Source: Cytobacillus kochii
GTDB taxonomy: Bacteria; Bacillota; Bacilli; Bacillales; Cytobacillaceae
NCBI RefSeq assembly: GCF_020171845.1
Contig: NZ_JAIVAM010000011.1
Location: 1 to 64,000, forward strand
DNA: 64,000 bases
Direction: 5' to 3'
Within the stretch, counting starts at the first letter, position 1. The number at the start of each line of letters is the position of its first letter. The notes under the pieces are model-generated. The model worked only from the letters and a program-made list of their open reading frames with translations, was not told the origin of the DNA and made no database searches. The translations under genes and the position numbers were made by a program. Positions 45,327 through 52,614 of the stretch are shown in pieces.

Positions 45327-45767
45327 TTGAAATATTCTTTATTTAGATTTATCGACGTTATCGAGGCTTTTGCTATTTACCTAATGTGTTTTTCTACAAA
45401 TTTAATATTTACTTATGTAAAAACTTTGGATTTAGGAGATTCTTATATTTTAAGAACTTTTTTAGAAAGTATTATAGAGTATCAGCTTTTAATAAATATT
45501 TTTCTTACATTTGTTATGATAGTATTTCACTATCAATTTTTAAATCGTAAGAAAACAGAAATATCCTGCCGAATACTTGTAGGAGATACTATGGTAAATG
45601 TTGTGATTCGGTATATCTTGAATAGTCTAGCTATATTAGTGTTTAGTTTTTTACTATCACTCTTATTAAACTTCTATTTAGAGTTGAATATAACCAGTAA
45701 TCTCTACTTAGTTTTTATTTTTATTATATATATATTAATTAGTGCAGGTAAGGTGGAAAAAGAATGA
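45327..45767 (+). CDS. Half-size FtsX-like membrane protein of the bacteriocin-like locus
   Basis: A ~146-residue membrane protein with four predicted helices (about 10-30, 50-68, 95-115, 123-141). Between helices 2 and 3 it has HYQFLNRKKTEISCRILVGD, which resembles the cytoplasmic coupling loop of FtsX/MacB permeases (R-K-x-E-I-x-I-x-x-x-L-G). It has no extracytoplasmic domain, so it looks like a stripped-down permease half. TTG 45327 has AAAGGTG 7 nt upstream. Its stop overlaps the next ATG (ATGA). Alternatively it is an immunity protein. Confidence 0.6.
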   Translation: MKYSLFRFIDVIEAFAIYLMCFSTNLIFTYVKTLDLGDSYILRTFLESIIEYQLLINIFLTFVMIVFHYQFLNRKKTEISCRILVGDTMVNVVIRYILNSLAILVFSFLLSLLLNFYLELNITSNLYLVFIFIIYILISAGKVEKE

Positions 45768-46984
45768 GAATTTTACGTTTTTTTATACTTAAAATATTTT
45801 TAAAAAGACCGTTACTTGTTTTGGGTATGATAACATTGCTTTTGTTAGCCAATTATCTTTCTTTTACTACTGTTCGTTCAGTTATATCAACTTTTCAAGG
45901 CTATGAAGAAATGGAAAAACTGAATCAAGAAGGGACTATTATTGCTAATCTAGATCCAGATAGTGAAGCTGATTTTAATAGAATTAAGATTGAAGATACA
46001 CAAAAAGTATATGAATACTTAAACAACAATTACACTTATGCTCTGCGAGTCGATGGTTTTGTTACTTTATTGCCTAATGAACATCAGATGGAAGTTCCTT
46101 TTAATTATATCGATGAAGAGGCTTATAAGATAAATCAATTGGAATTATCTCAAGGAGACCACTTAAATTTCAATTATAAATTTAATAAAGATGACATACC
46201 TGTTTTAATAGGTGCAGGTTTAGCCAAAACATATCCTGTAGGGTCAAATATTGAGATCACGGATCCTGTGACCCAACAACTAGTTAATTTAAAAGTTCAA
46301 GGAGTTTTGAAGAAGAATGCTCAAAGTTCTAATTTTTATGCTCCCAATTCAAAGAATTATCATAACTTCTCAATTTTTCTACCTATTAATGAAGAATTTA
46401 TTCAAAATGCGGGTCTTGACCTCCACGTTAATGGTTTAATGGATCTTATACTTCTAGATTCTACAAAAGAAGAAGCAATGAATTTAAGAGAAAATATCAA
46501 GGAAAATCTAGGTTTAGAATTTAACTTTTTTAATCAACAAGAAAATTTTGAGTTCTTTGAAGATTATTATTTAAATTCATTAATAATCATCTGTACTATC
46601 ACCCTTATTTTAACTATAATCATTGTAGGTCTAGCTATATGGAATAATTTAGTGAGTGTTCGATTAATGATAAGAGATTTTACAATCAATTTATTAGTTG
46701 GATTAAGTTATTCAAAACTAAGAGCAATTTTCTATAGCTATTTTGGAATGTTGTTCTCTATTATTCTAGTCATAGTATCTGTGATCACCGCTTATAATAG
46801 ATACAGCTCTTGGTTAAGAAACGATTCAACTTTTGCTACTTACGGAATACTTGGTTTAATAAGTATGGATTGGATGGCTTTACTTATTGTTCTTTTTATA
46901 GATGTTATTATTGCATTTGTGATTGTTGAACTTACGATAAAAAAAATCAAAAGTATTCCGATATCCGTAGGGGTGTTACAATGA
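45764..46984 (+). CDS. FtsX/MacB-type ABC transporter permease
   Basis: A 406-residue protein with one N-terminal helix (~15-36), a large extracytoplasmic domain (~40-270), and three C-terminal helices (~271-296, 320-343, 362-388). NNLVSVRLMIRDFTINLLVGLSYSKLRAIF matches the FtsX cytoplasmic coupling loop. LIGAGLAKTYPVGSNIEI and LKVQGVL resemble the MacB-type periplasmic core. It overlaps the genes on both sides by 4 nt. Together with the next ATPase it forms a type VII ABC system, likely for release of, or immunity to, the upstream peptide. Confidence 0.8.
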   Translation: MRILRFFILKIFLKRPLLVLGMITLLLLANYLSFTTVRSVISTFQGYEEMEKLNQEGTIIANLDPDSEADFNRIKIEDTQKVYEYLNNNYTYALRVDGFVTLLPNEHQMEVPFNYIDEEAYKINQLELSQGDHLNFNYKFNKDDIPVLIGAGLAKTYPVGSNIEITDPVTQQLVNLKVQGVLKKNAQSSNFYAPNSKNYHNFSIFLPINEEFIQNAGLDLHVNGLMDLILLDSTKEEAMNLRENIKENLGLEFNFFNQQENFEFFEDYYLNSLIIICTITLILTIIIVGLAIWNNLVSVRLMIRDFTINLLVGLSYSKLRAIFYSYFGMLFSIILVIVSVITAYNRYSSWLRNDSTFATYGILGLISMDWMALLIVLFIDVIIAFVIVELTIKKIKSIPISVGVLQ

Positions 46985-47643
46985 ATAGTATAATTAAGCT
47001 AGAAATCCAGAAAAAAACATTCAAGAAGAAAGATTTTTCTATTCTAAATGACTTTGATTTGGAAGTAAAACCTGGGGAAAGACTTTCTATTATAGGAGAG
47101 TCTGGAGTTGGAAAAACTTCTTTGCTTAATATTCTTGGTCTACTTGATACAGACTATCAAGGGAATTATAAGCTTTTTGATTCACCTGTTAATGATTTAT
47201 CCCGAAATAAACTAGCTGAGTGGCGTAATCAAAAAATTGGTTTTGTTCTCCAGGAGTCCTCGCTTATTAATTCTTTAACCATAGAGGACAATATTAAACT
47301 GCCGCTTATGTATGGTAACGTTGAAAAAGACCTAACTGTACAAGAGCGATTTAAACGGATTACTAATAAAATTGGGATAGAGTCCATTTTGGAAAAAAAA
47401 CCACTTGATTGTTCTGGGGGTCAGCGATCTAGAGCTGTTTTTGCTAGGGCTGTAATTATGAATCCCCAAATAATTTTATCAGATGAGCCAACTGCATCTT
47501 TAGATTTAGAAAATAAAAATAAAATTATCAATCTACTATTTGATATGAATAAAGAATTTAATACTACTATCATTACAGTGACTCATGATTTAGATGTAGC
47601 CAATCGTCATGAACGAATAATTACTCTCGAAAGGAATGAATAA
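46981..47643 (+). CDS. ABC transporter ATP-binding protein (MacB/LolD type)
   Basis: A 220-residue ABC ATPase: Walker A GESGVGKTSLLNILG, Q-loop GFVLQESSLINSLT, signature CSGGQRSRAVFARAV, Walker B QIILSDEPTASLD, H-loop TVTHD. The LLNILG and NSLTIEDNIKLPL segments place it in the LolD/MacB/lactococcin-972-exporter group. The signature SGGQRSR differs from the usual SGGQQQR. It overlaps the permease stop by 4 nt and is probably its motor. Confidence 0.88.
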   Translation: MNSIIKLEIQKKTFKKKDFSILNDFDLEVKPGERLSIIGESGVGKTSLLNILGLLDTDYQGNYKLFDSPVNDLSRNKLAEWRNQKIGFVLQESSLINSLTIEDNIKLPLMYGNVEKDLTVQERFKRITNKIGIESILEKKPLDCSGGQRSRAVFARAVIMNPQIILSDEPTASLDLENKNKIINLLFDMNKEFNTTIITVTHDLDVANRHERIITLERNE

Positions 47644-47644
47644 A

Positions 47645-47800
47645 ATGGGATTCCTTACAATGGTCATGTCATTCATCCTTGGCATATTCTTCACCATTCT
47701 TGGCACTTCTCGCAGAAAACGTCATTTGTTGTATAAGTTTTTATTAGCGCTAGGAATTATTCTCATTCTTTTTGCTGTTTATCTAGGATGGCCTAAATAA
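47645..47800 (+). CDS. Tiny two-helix membrane protein, immunity candidate
   Basis: A 51-residue ORF, MGFLTMVMSFILGIFFTILG... ...KFLLALGIILILFAVYLGWPK, forming two hydrophobic helices around a basic RRKRH loop. It starts 1 nt after the ABC gene stop, with GAAAGGAATG about 9 nt upstream, so it is most likely translated from the same mRNA. I do not recognise the family. Small membrane proteins in this place often give self-immunity, which is inference only; it could also be an unrelated host gene. Confidence 0.55.
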   Translation: MGFLTMVMSFILGIFFTILGTSRRKRHLLYKFLLALGIILILFAVYLGWPK

Positions 47801-47928
47801 GAATCATAATCATTATAGATCATTAAATGAGTTATATTTAGTATCTGGGTGAAACGTTTATTTTATTTACGCAGCTTTTTTAGTGAACTGAAAAGCACAT
47901 AGACATCCATATAAATAAGTAATTGATG

Positions 47929-48158
47929 AACCCAATAAATTATCTTTCTCTTGGGATACTGACGGATGGGTTGTCACCTTTTTACTAGAAGAAGTAGACA
48001 TTAGCACAAAATTCACACTCATTCATAGTGGTTGGAAAGAAGCGAATACAATTCTTACTAAACCAAATGAAAAAAGCGAAATTATTCGTGAACGTATGAA
48101 TAATGGATGGGAAGCCATCGTGCAAAAACGTTTAAGGATGGCAATAGAGCAATCATGA
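47929..48158 (+). pseudogene. C-terminal fragment of an SRPBCC (AHSA1/START-like) protein
   Basis: The frame reads SFSWDTDGWVVTFLLEE...TKFTLIHSGWKEA...MNNGWEAIVQKRLRMAIEQS-stop, with the two GW motifs and the terminal GWxxxLxxL-like region of SRPBCC/Aha1-domain proteins. A TAA at 47926 cuts the frame and no start or ribosome site is present; about the first half of the domain is missing. Its stop overlaps the next ATG as ATGA, so it was once co-translated with arsR. Confidence 0.75.
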
Positions 48159-48418
48159 CAGCAATTAAGCACGACGTTTTTCAGGCAATTGCTGACCCTA
48201 CTAGAAGACATGTTCTCCAGCTACTTTCAAAAGAAGAACTATCTATCGCTGCAATCAGTGCTCATTTTCCAATCAGTCGCACGGCGGTAGCCAAACATCT
48301 GCATATTCTCTCTGATGCCAACTTAGTGAAGAGCCACAGGAAAGGCAGAGAAAACATCTATCATATTAATCCAGAACCTTTAACAGAAGTAAGCCAGTGG
48401 CTGCATTATTATGAATAA
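48155..48418 (+). CDS. ArsR-family transcriptional regulator
   Basis: An 87-residue winged helix protein: VFQAIADPTRRHVLQLLSKEELSIAAISAHFPISRTAVAKHLHILSDANLVKSHRKGRENIYHINPEPL has the complete helix-turn-helix and wing of the ArsR family, here described in one view from residue 8 to 75. No metal-binding CxC motif. This group is usually paired with SRPBCC proteins. The partner upstream is truncated, so the gene may be poorly expressed. ATG 48155 overlaps the upstream stop. Confidence 0.85.
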   Translation: MTAIKHDVFQAIADPTRRHVLQLLSKEELSIAAISAHFPISRTAVAKHLHILSDANLVKSHRKGRENIYHINPEPLTEVSQWLHYYE

Positions 48419-48563
48419 TTCTGGAATAACAAACTCACTAAATTAAAGTTTATTGTCGAGAATGATAAAGAAGAGTAGTCCTGGTAAAGAAGCGAAAATA
48501 GGTATAATCAACTAAATTTCATGATATAATGAACTAAACACATTGGAAAGGTTGGTTTTTAAA

Positions 48564-48995
48564 ATGAACAACCAACAAATCGCTTCTATTCCACGTCCTC
48601 TCGTTAAAACGAATCAGTGGGTAATCACCTTAAGTGTAATCGCCACATTGATTACAGGGCAATTCTTCATTTTGCTTATTCCTTTACTTGCTGGCTTGAT
48701 TGGCTTACTAACAGGGAATAATCCGGTGATGATGATAGCTAAAAAGTTTCTCAAAAAACCTTTATCCTCTTATATACCTGAAGATAAAGCACAACAACAA
48801 TTTAATCAGCTAATTGCTGTAGTATGTTTAAATATTGCATTCATTAGCTCTATCATTGGATGGACCATACTATCTTACTCTTTCGCCATTATTGTTGGAT
48901 TAGCAGCAACCATTGCTCTTTGTGGCTTTTGTATTGGCTGTTTTATTCACTTTCAGTACAATCAGTATAAATATAGACGCTCTTTGCGTTCATAA
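48564..48995 (+). CDS. DUF4395-family membrane protein
   Basis: A 143-residue membrane protein with SIPRPLVKTNQWVITLSVIATLITGQFFILL at the N terminus and CGFCIGCFIHFQYNQYKYR at the end; about four helices. The PRPLVxxNQ start and the CxxCxxxCF-like Cys region are typical of DUF4395 proteins. Some relatives sit near thiosulfate- or rhodanese-related genes, but no function is established. ATG 48564 is chosen; GGAAAGG lies 12 nt upstream, slightly far. Confidence 0.75.
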   Translation: MNNQQIASIPRPLVKTNQWVITLSVIATLITGQFFILLIPLLAGLIGLLTGNNPVMMIAKKFLKKPLSSYIPEDKAQQQFNQLIAVVCLNIAFISSIIGWTILSYSFAIIVGLAATIALCGFCIGCFIHFQYNQYKYRRSLRS

Positions 48996-48998
48996 AAT

Positions 48999-49033
48999 AA
49001 AAAGCGAGGTCAATATGAGACCCCGCTTTTTTT
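48999..49033. terminator. Bidirectional terminator (DUF4395 / SDR genes)
   Basis: AAAAGCG-AGGTC pairs with GACC-CCGCTTTT around a short loop; T-run TTTTTTT on the plus strand, A-run on the minus strand. Confidence 0.82.
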
Positions 49034-49040
49034 ATATTGA

Positions 49041-49775
49041 TTACATTGCAGTTAATCCACCGTCAACGATGAATTCAGAACCTGTTGAATAGCTTGATTC
49101 ATCTGATGCTAAATATAATACCAGGTTAGAAACCTCTTCAGGTTTTGCCATGCGTTTAAGTGGAATATGTTTAGCGAATTCTTCTACTTGTGCTTTCGTA
49201 TCCTCTTGAATAATCATTGGTGTTTCAATTACTCCAGGATGTACAGAGTTTACACGAATGCCATAGTGAGAGCATTCCATTGCTGCGGCTTTTGTAATCC
49301 CACGAACGGCGAATTTCGTATCTGTATAACCGACTGCACCGGCAACAATACCATTCATTGATGAAATGTTAACGATCGAGCCACCTTCTGCTTTTTGCAT
49401 GGAAGGAATAACCGCTTTCATCCCTAAGAAAACAGATACTTGGTTAATATCTACAATACGACGATATTCTTCTTCCGTTGTTTCAAGTAATGATTTAGAC
49501 ATTGTAATACCCGCATTATTAACCAACACATTAACAGGACCGAATACTTCCTCTGCTTTAGCTACAACTGTTGCCCAGTCTCTTTCGGTTGTTACGTTTT
49601 GTTTTACGAATAAAGCATTTTCACCTAATTCCTTTGCAACAGCCTCACCTTTTTCTGTGTTTAAATCAGTAATCACTACTTTTGCCCCTTCTTCAATAAA
49701 AAGACGCGCATGAGCCGCACCCATCCCTTGAGCCGCACCAGTAATAATTGCTACTTTCCCCTCTAATCTTGCCAT
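49041..49775 (-). CDS. Short-chain dehydrogenase/reductase (classical SDR)
   Basis: A 244-residue classical SDR: TGAAQGMGAAHA (NAD(P)-binding TGxxxGxG), DLN after beta 2 (Asp suggests NAD preference), NNAGITMS, SIVNISSMNG (catalytic Ser), and YTDTKFAVRG (YxxxK). IRVNSVHPGVIETPM follows. The catalytic triad is complete. The subgroup resembles 3-alpha/20-beta-hydroxysteroid or glucose-1-dehydrogenase-like enzymes, but the substrate cannot be assigned. It is divergent from the tetR gene, which probably controls it. Confidence 0.9.
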   Translation of the reverse strand: MARLEGKVAIITGAAQGMGAAHARLFIEEGAKVVITDLNTEKGEAVAKELGENALFVKQNVTTERDWATVVAKAEEVFGPVNVLVNNAGITMSKSLLETTEEEYRRIVDINQVSVFLGMKAVIPSMQKAEGGSIVNISSMNGIVAGAVGYTDTKFAVRGITKAAAMECSHYGIRVNSVHPGVIETPMIIQEDTKAQVEEFAKHIPLKRMAKPEEVSNLVLYLASDESSYSTGSEFIVDGGLTAM

Positions 49776-49975
49776 GTATAATTCCTCCTCTAATCTATTA
49801 AAAGTTATTCATGAAACCAGGAAAATTGTCACCGTTTTTTATACTACATATGTAAATTAACAGAATTCTAATCCGTTGTCAAAATAAATGTTTCGAGTAT
49901 GAAAATAATATTTGCTTAACGCTCTATTTTTCATGTTATACTCTTTATTAAGACACAGTATGAAAGGTGGTAGTC

Positions 49976-50554
49976 ATGGTGGTAAAAGAAGACCGTCGAG
50001 TCGTGCGAACACGTACAAATTTAAAAAGTGCCATGTTAAAGCTGTTATCCGAAAAAGACTTTAAAGAGATCTCAATAACTGAAATATCTAAAGTGGCCAA
50101 TTGTAATCGTGTGACATTTTACTCGCATTATAAAGATAGCTCTCATTTATTAGAAGATATATTTCAAGACTACCTAGAACAACTCGCTCAATATTTCCGT
50201 GATAGCTTTAAAGGAAAAAAAAGCTTCTTATTATCTGACCCAACACGTAATGTTCCCATCTTCGAATACGTACAAAAAAATCAATTCGTCTTCTCCCTTA
50301 TGTTGATTGGCGAAGTGATACCAGGTTCACAAAACCATTTTTGTGAAACCATTACTAGCATTAGTCGCAGTGAGTTACAATTAAAAGAAGAAGTATGGTT
50401 TGATATAGAAGCGATTAATTTCTATGAAACCTACGCCCTTTTAGGACTATTTATCTTTTGGATAAAAGAAGACTTCCAAACAACTCCCGAGGAAATGGCT
50501 CAAAGACTTTCTTTCCTTCACTCAACCAGCTTGGGAGAGGCCATTGTTAAATAA
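49976..50554 (+). CDS. TetR/AcrR-family transcriptional regulator
   Basis: A ~192-residue regulator with an N-terminal TetR helix-turn-helix: RTRTNLKSAMLKLLSEKDFKEISITEISKVANCNRVTFYSHYKDSSHLLEDIF. The ligand domain resembles the TetR_C_8/YfiR-like group (FEYVQKNQFVFSLMLIG). ATG 49976 follows AAAGGTGGTAGTC. The 190-bp spacer to the SDR gene should hold both promoters and the operator. It probably represses the SDR gene. Confidence 0.88.
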   Translation: MVVKEDRRVVRTRTNLKSAMLKLLSEKDFKEISITEISKVANCNRVTFYSHYKDSSHLLEDIFQDYLEQLAQYFRDSFKGKKSFLLSDPTRNVPIFEYVQKNQFVFSLMLIGEVIPGSQNHFCETITSISRSELQLKEEVWFDIEAINFYETYALLGLFIFWIKEDFQTTPEEMAQRLSFLHSTSLGEAIVK

Positions 50555-50827
50555 AATGAACACATAAGCTATACATAGATTTGTCTATTAAATTGAAATC
50601 ATTCTACATTGATAGGTGCATACCAACTTATATTACTATTTATTTTAGCTTTGGGTGGTGCAACAATTGTTCCCACCCTATCCTTCTTTAGTTGTGACTG
50701 TTTAACCATCTGTGAAAATGGAAATTTTTTCATCGCGTTAACCGGCACTATGCCAATTAACCCGGATAAAAGGGAGAATTAGTTAACCTTCATTTTATTG
50801 GGGATTTTTAATATTGGACCACTTAGA

Positions 50828-51140
50828 GGCTTTCTACTCTTGATGTACGAGCTAATTCAATTGCTCTTCTATCTTTGATACTTTCACTCTCGATGTACGA
50901 GTAAAACCCATTTGCTCTGCTATCTTTGGTATTTCCTCTCTCAATGTACGAGCAAAACCCATTTGCTCTGCTATCTTTGGTATTTCCTCTCTCAATGTAC
51001 GAGCAAAACCCATTTGCTTTGCTATCTTTGGGATTTCTACTCTTGATGTACGAACAAACCCCATTTGCTCTGCTATCTTTGATACTTTCACTCTCAATGT
51101 ACGAACAAATCCTCTTTCTTTGGTCTTTCCGCTCTCGTTG
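50828..51140. repeat. 51-bp tandem repeat array with conserved hairpin
   Basis: GTACGA marks unit starts at 50845, 50895, 50946, 50997, 51048 and 51099: one 50-bp step, then four exact 51-bp steps, with partial units at both ends. Each unit has GAGCAAA-ACCCA-TTTGCTC or a variant, a 7-bp stem with 5-nt loop. Because 51 is a multiple of three, several frames stay open for over 100 codons on both strands, but these translations are most likely by-products. Located after the yclQ terminator. Confidence 0.88.
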
Positions 51141-51175
51141 TAACCGCAACCCCCTTCAAAAAGGATGTACTCCAA

Positions 51176-51213
51176 ACAAAAAAGAAGCATCTTTTTATGA
51201 ATGCTTCTTTTTC
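51176..51213. terminator. Terminator after yclQ
   Basis: AAAAAGAAGCAT pairs with ATGCTTCTTTTT around a 9-nt loop, bidirectional, about 30 nt after the yclQ stop. Confidence 0.88.
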
Positions 51214-51243
51214 TATAGGATAATCGCTTACTTTAACAGCAGA

Positions 51244-52266
51244 TTATTTTAATTCAGCTAATACTTCTTCGATTTTAGCAAGCTCAGATTGTAAGCCGCC
51301 ACCACTTAAGTACCAAAGAGCACCATCAAGGTAGATCACACGATCATTTTGGTACGCTTGTGTTTTCTTAATAATATCGTTTTCAAGATCTTTTTCGATA
51401 TTAGAATTACCATCTACAGCCGCTGTACGGTCGATAACAAATAATACTTCTGGATCAAATTCTAGAATCGCTTCAAAACCGAAGTTTGAACCGTGAGATG
51501 AAGATTCGATATCTTGTGTCACTGGTTTGAAGCCGTAAACATCATAGATATAACCAAAGCGAGAGTTTTCAGCAAATCCAGAAAGTTTTCCTTCATTATA
51601 CATAGTCACTAATGAAGTTTCATAGTTACCAGCTAACTCGTTAATTTCTTCAAGTGCTGTATCGTATTTTGCAAGGTATTCTTCTGCTTCTTTTTCTTTA
51701 TCAAACATTTTGGCAGCTACGTCAACAGAATTTTGGAATGTATCCCAATAAGCATCTTCGCTAGTACCTACAAAAACAACTGGTGCAATTTCTTTTAATT
51801 CTTCATAAAAAGCTGATTGACGACCAGAAATAAAGATAACGTCTGGATCAAGTTCAGCAATATCTTCTAAAAGAGGACCTTTTAAAGAACCAACATTTGT
51901 ATACTCATCAGATGCATATGCCTCTAAGTGAGATGGCAAAGTAGACTCTTGAGGTAAACCAACTACCCCTTCAACTCCAAGTGCATCTAGTGTATCTAAG
52001 AAACCGTAGTCAAAAACAACAATTTTTTCAGGCATGCTTTCAAATTCTACATCTTCAAAGTTAACTGTTGTTCCGGCATCACGACTTTCAGTTGAAGCAA
52101 CAGTCGGAGACACAGTCATTGGATAAGCAGAACCTTCCGCTGCATTATTTTCAGTTTGTTTATCTTCTGAGTTGCCTGCATCTTCAGCAGTATCGTCATT
52201 GGAACCACATGCAGCAAGCATTAAAACAAGCGCTAGAAAAAGACTAGCTAACTTCCATTTCTTCAT
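51244..52266 (-). CDS. yclQ: Siderophore-binding lipoprotein, YclQ type
   Basis: A 340-residue lipoprotein with lipobox LAAC (Cys20), acidic/Asn-rich linker and PeriBP fold: PEKIVVFDYGFLDTLDALGVEGVVGLP, LDPDVIFISGRQS, and SSSHGSNFGFEAILEFDPEVLFVIDR. It closely follows the B. subtilis petrobactin receptor YclQ. It captures ferric siderophore and passes it to YclN/YclO. It lies downstream of yclNOP but has its own Fur box and a ~350-bp gap, so it can be expressed on its own. Confidence 0.92.
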   Translation of the reverse strand: MKKWKLASLFLALVLMLAACGSNDDTAEDAGNSEDKQTENNAAEGSAYPMTVSPTVASTESRDAGTTVNFEDVEFESMPEKIVVFDYGFLDTLDALGVEGVVGLPQESTLPSHLEAYASDEYTNVGSLKGPLLEDIAELDPDVIFISGRQSAFYEELKEIAPVVFVGTSEDAYWDTFQNSVDVAAKMFDKEKEAEEYLAKYDTALEEINELAGNYETSLVTMYNEGKLSGFAENSRFGYIYDVYGFKPVTQDIESSSHGSNFGFEAILEFDPEVLFVIDRTAAVDGNSNIEKDLENDIIKKTQAYQNDRVIYLDGALWYLSGGGLQSELAKIEEVLAELK

Positions 52267-52306
52267 ATGTATGACCTCTCCCTATTGTATAATCTCTTAT
52301 TAGCAA

Positions 52307-52341
52307 TGATAATCATTATCACTGATAACAATAATCATTAT
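52307..52341 (-). promoter_or_regulatory. Fur operator before yclQ (two overlapping boxes)
   Basis: TGATAATCATTATCA (52307-52321) is a perfect 7-1-7 Fur box, and a second TGATAACAATAATCATTA overlaps its right side. It lies 40-75 nt before the yclQ ATG. Fur-Fe2+ should repress the gene in iron-rich cells. Confidence 0.9.
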
Positions 52342-52566
52342 AGATTGATTTAGACCAACCGTCAATACCATTTGTATAATTATTTTGAATTTTTTTAGAA
52401 AAATATGCTATAATTGGAAATCAATTATTTAACTGACTGTTTATTTCATCTATCGAAACACTTGTCAAATTTAGATTTTTAACATTTGCTAAAAAAGAAG
52501 CATAAATTAAGATGGTTTAATAAAAGAAGCATTATAATGAATAAATATGCATTTTTAGTTATGTTA

Positions 52567-52610
52567 ATTCCTTATAAAAAGGGTTGATAGTAACCCTCTC
52601 TATAAGGAAT
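52567..52610. terminator. Long hairpin just after yclP
   Basis: ATTCCTTATA and TATAAGGAAT are complementary, and AGGGTT pairs with AACCCT inside them, with symmetric 3-nt internal loops. It starts 5 nt after the yclP stop. There is no good U-tract, so it may stabilise the yclNOP mRNA or end it weakly. The rest of 52342-52566 is AT-rich with no clear gene. Confidence 0.65.
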
Positions 52611-52614
52611 CTCT

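Noticed and set aside
50610-50782. A 57-codon plus-strand frame (TTG start) with one hydrophobic segment
   Set aside because: No ribosome binding site and no recognised similarity; likely chance in the 270-bp gap after the tetR gene.
50828-51140. CRISPR array
   Set aside because: The repeats are contiguous with no unique spacers, and no cas genes lie nearby.
50823-51190. Overlapping minus-strand reading frames of about 110 codons encoding 17-residue repeats, and a plus-strand counterpart
   Set aside because: All arise from a 51-bp DNA repeat whose length is divisible by three. No ribosome site fits them, several frames are equally open, and the first unit (50 bp) breaks the phase. I describe the DNA repeat instead.
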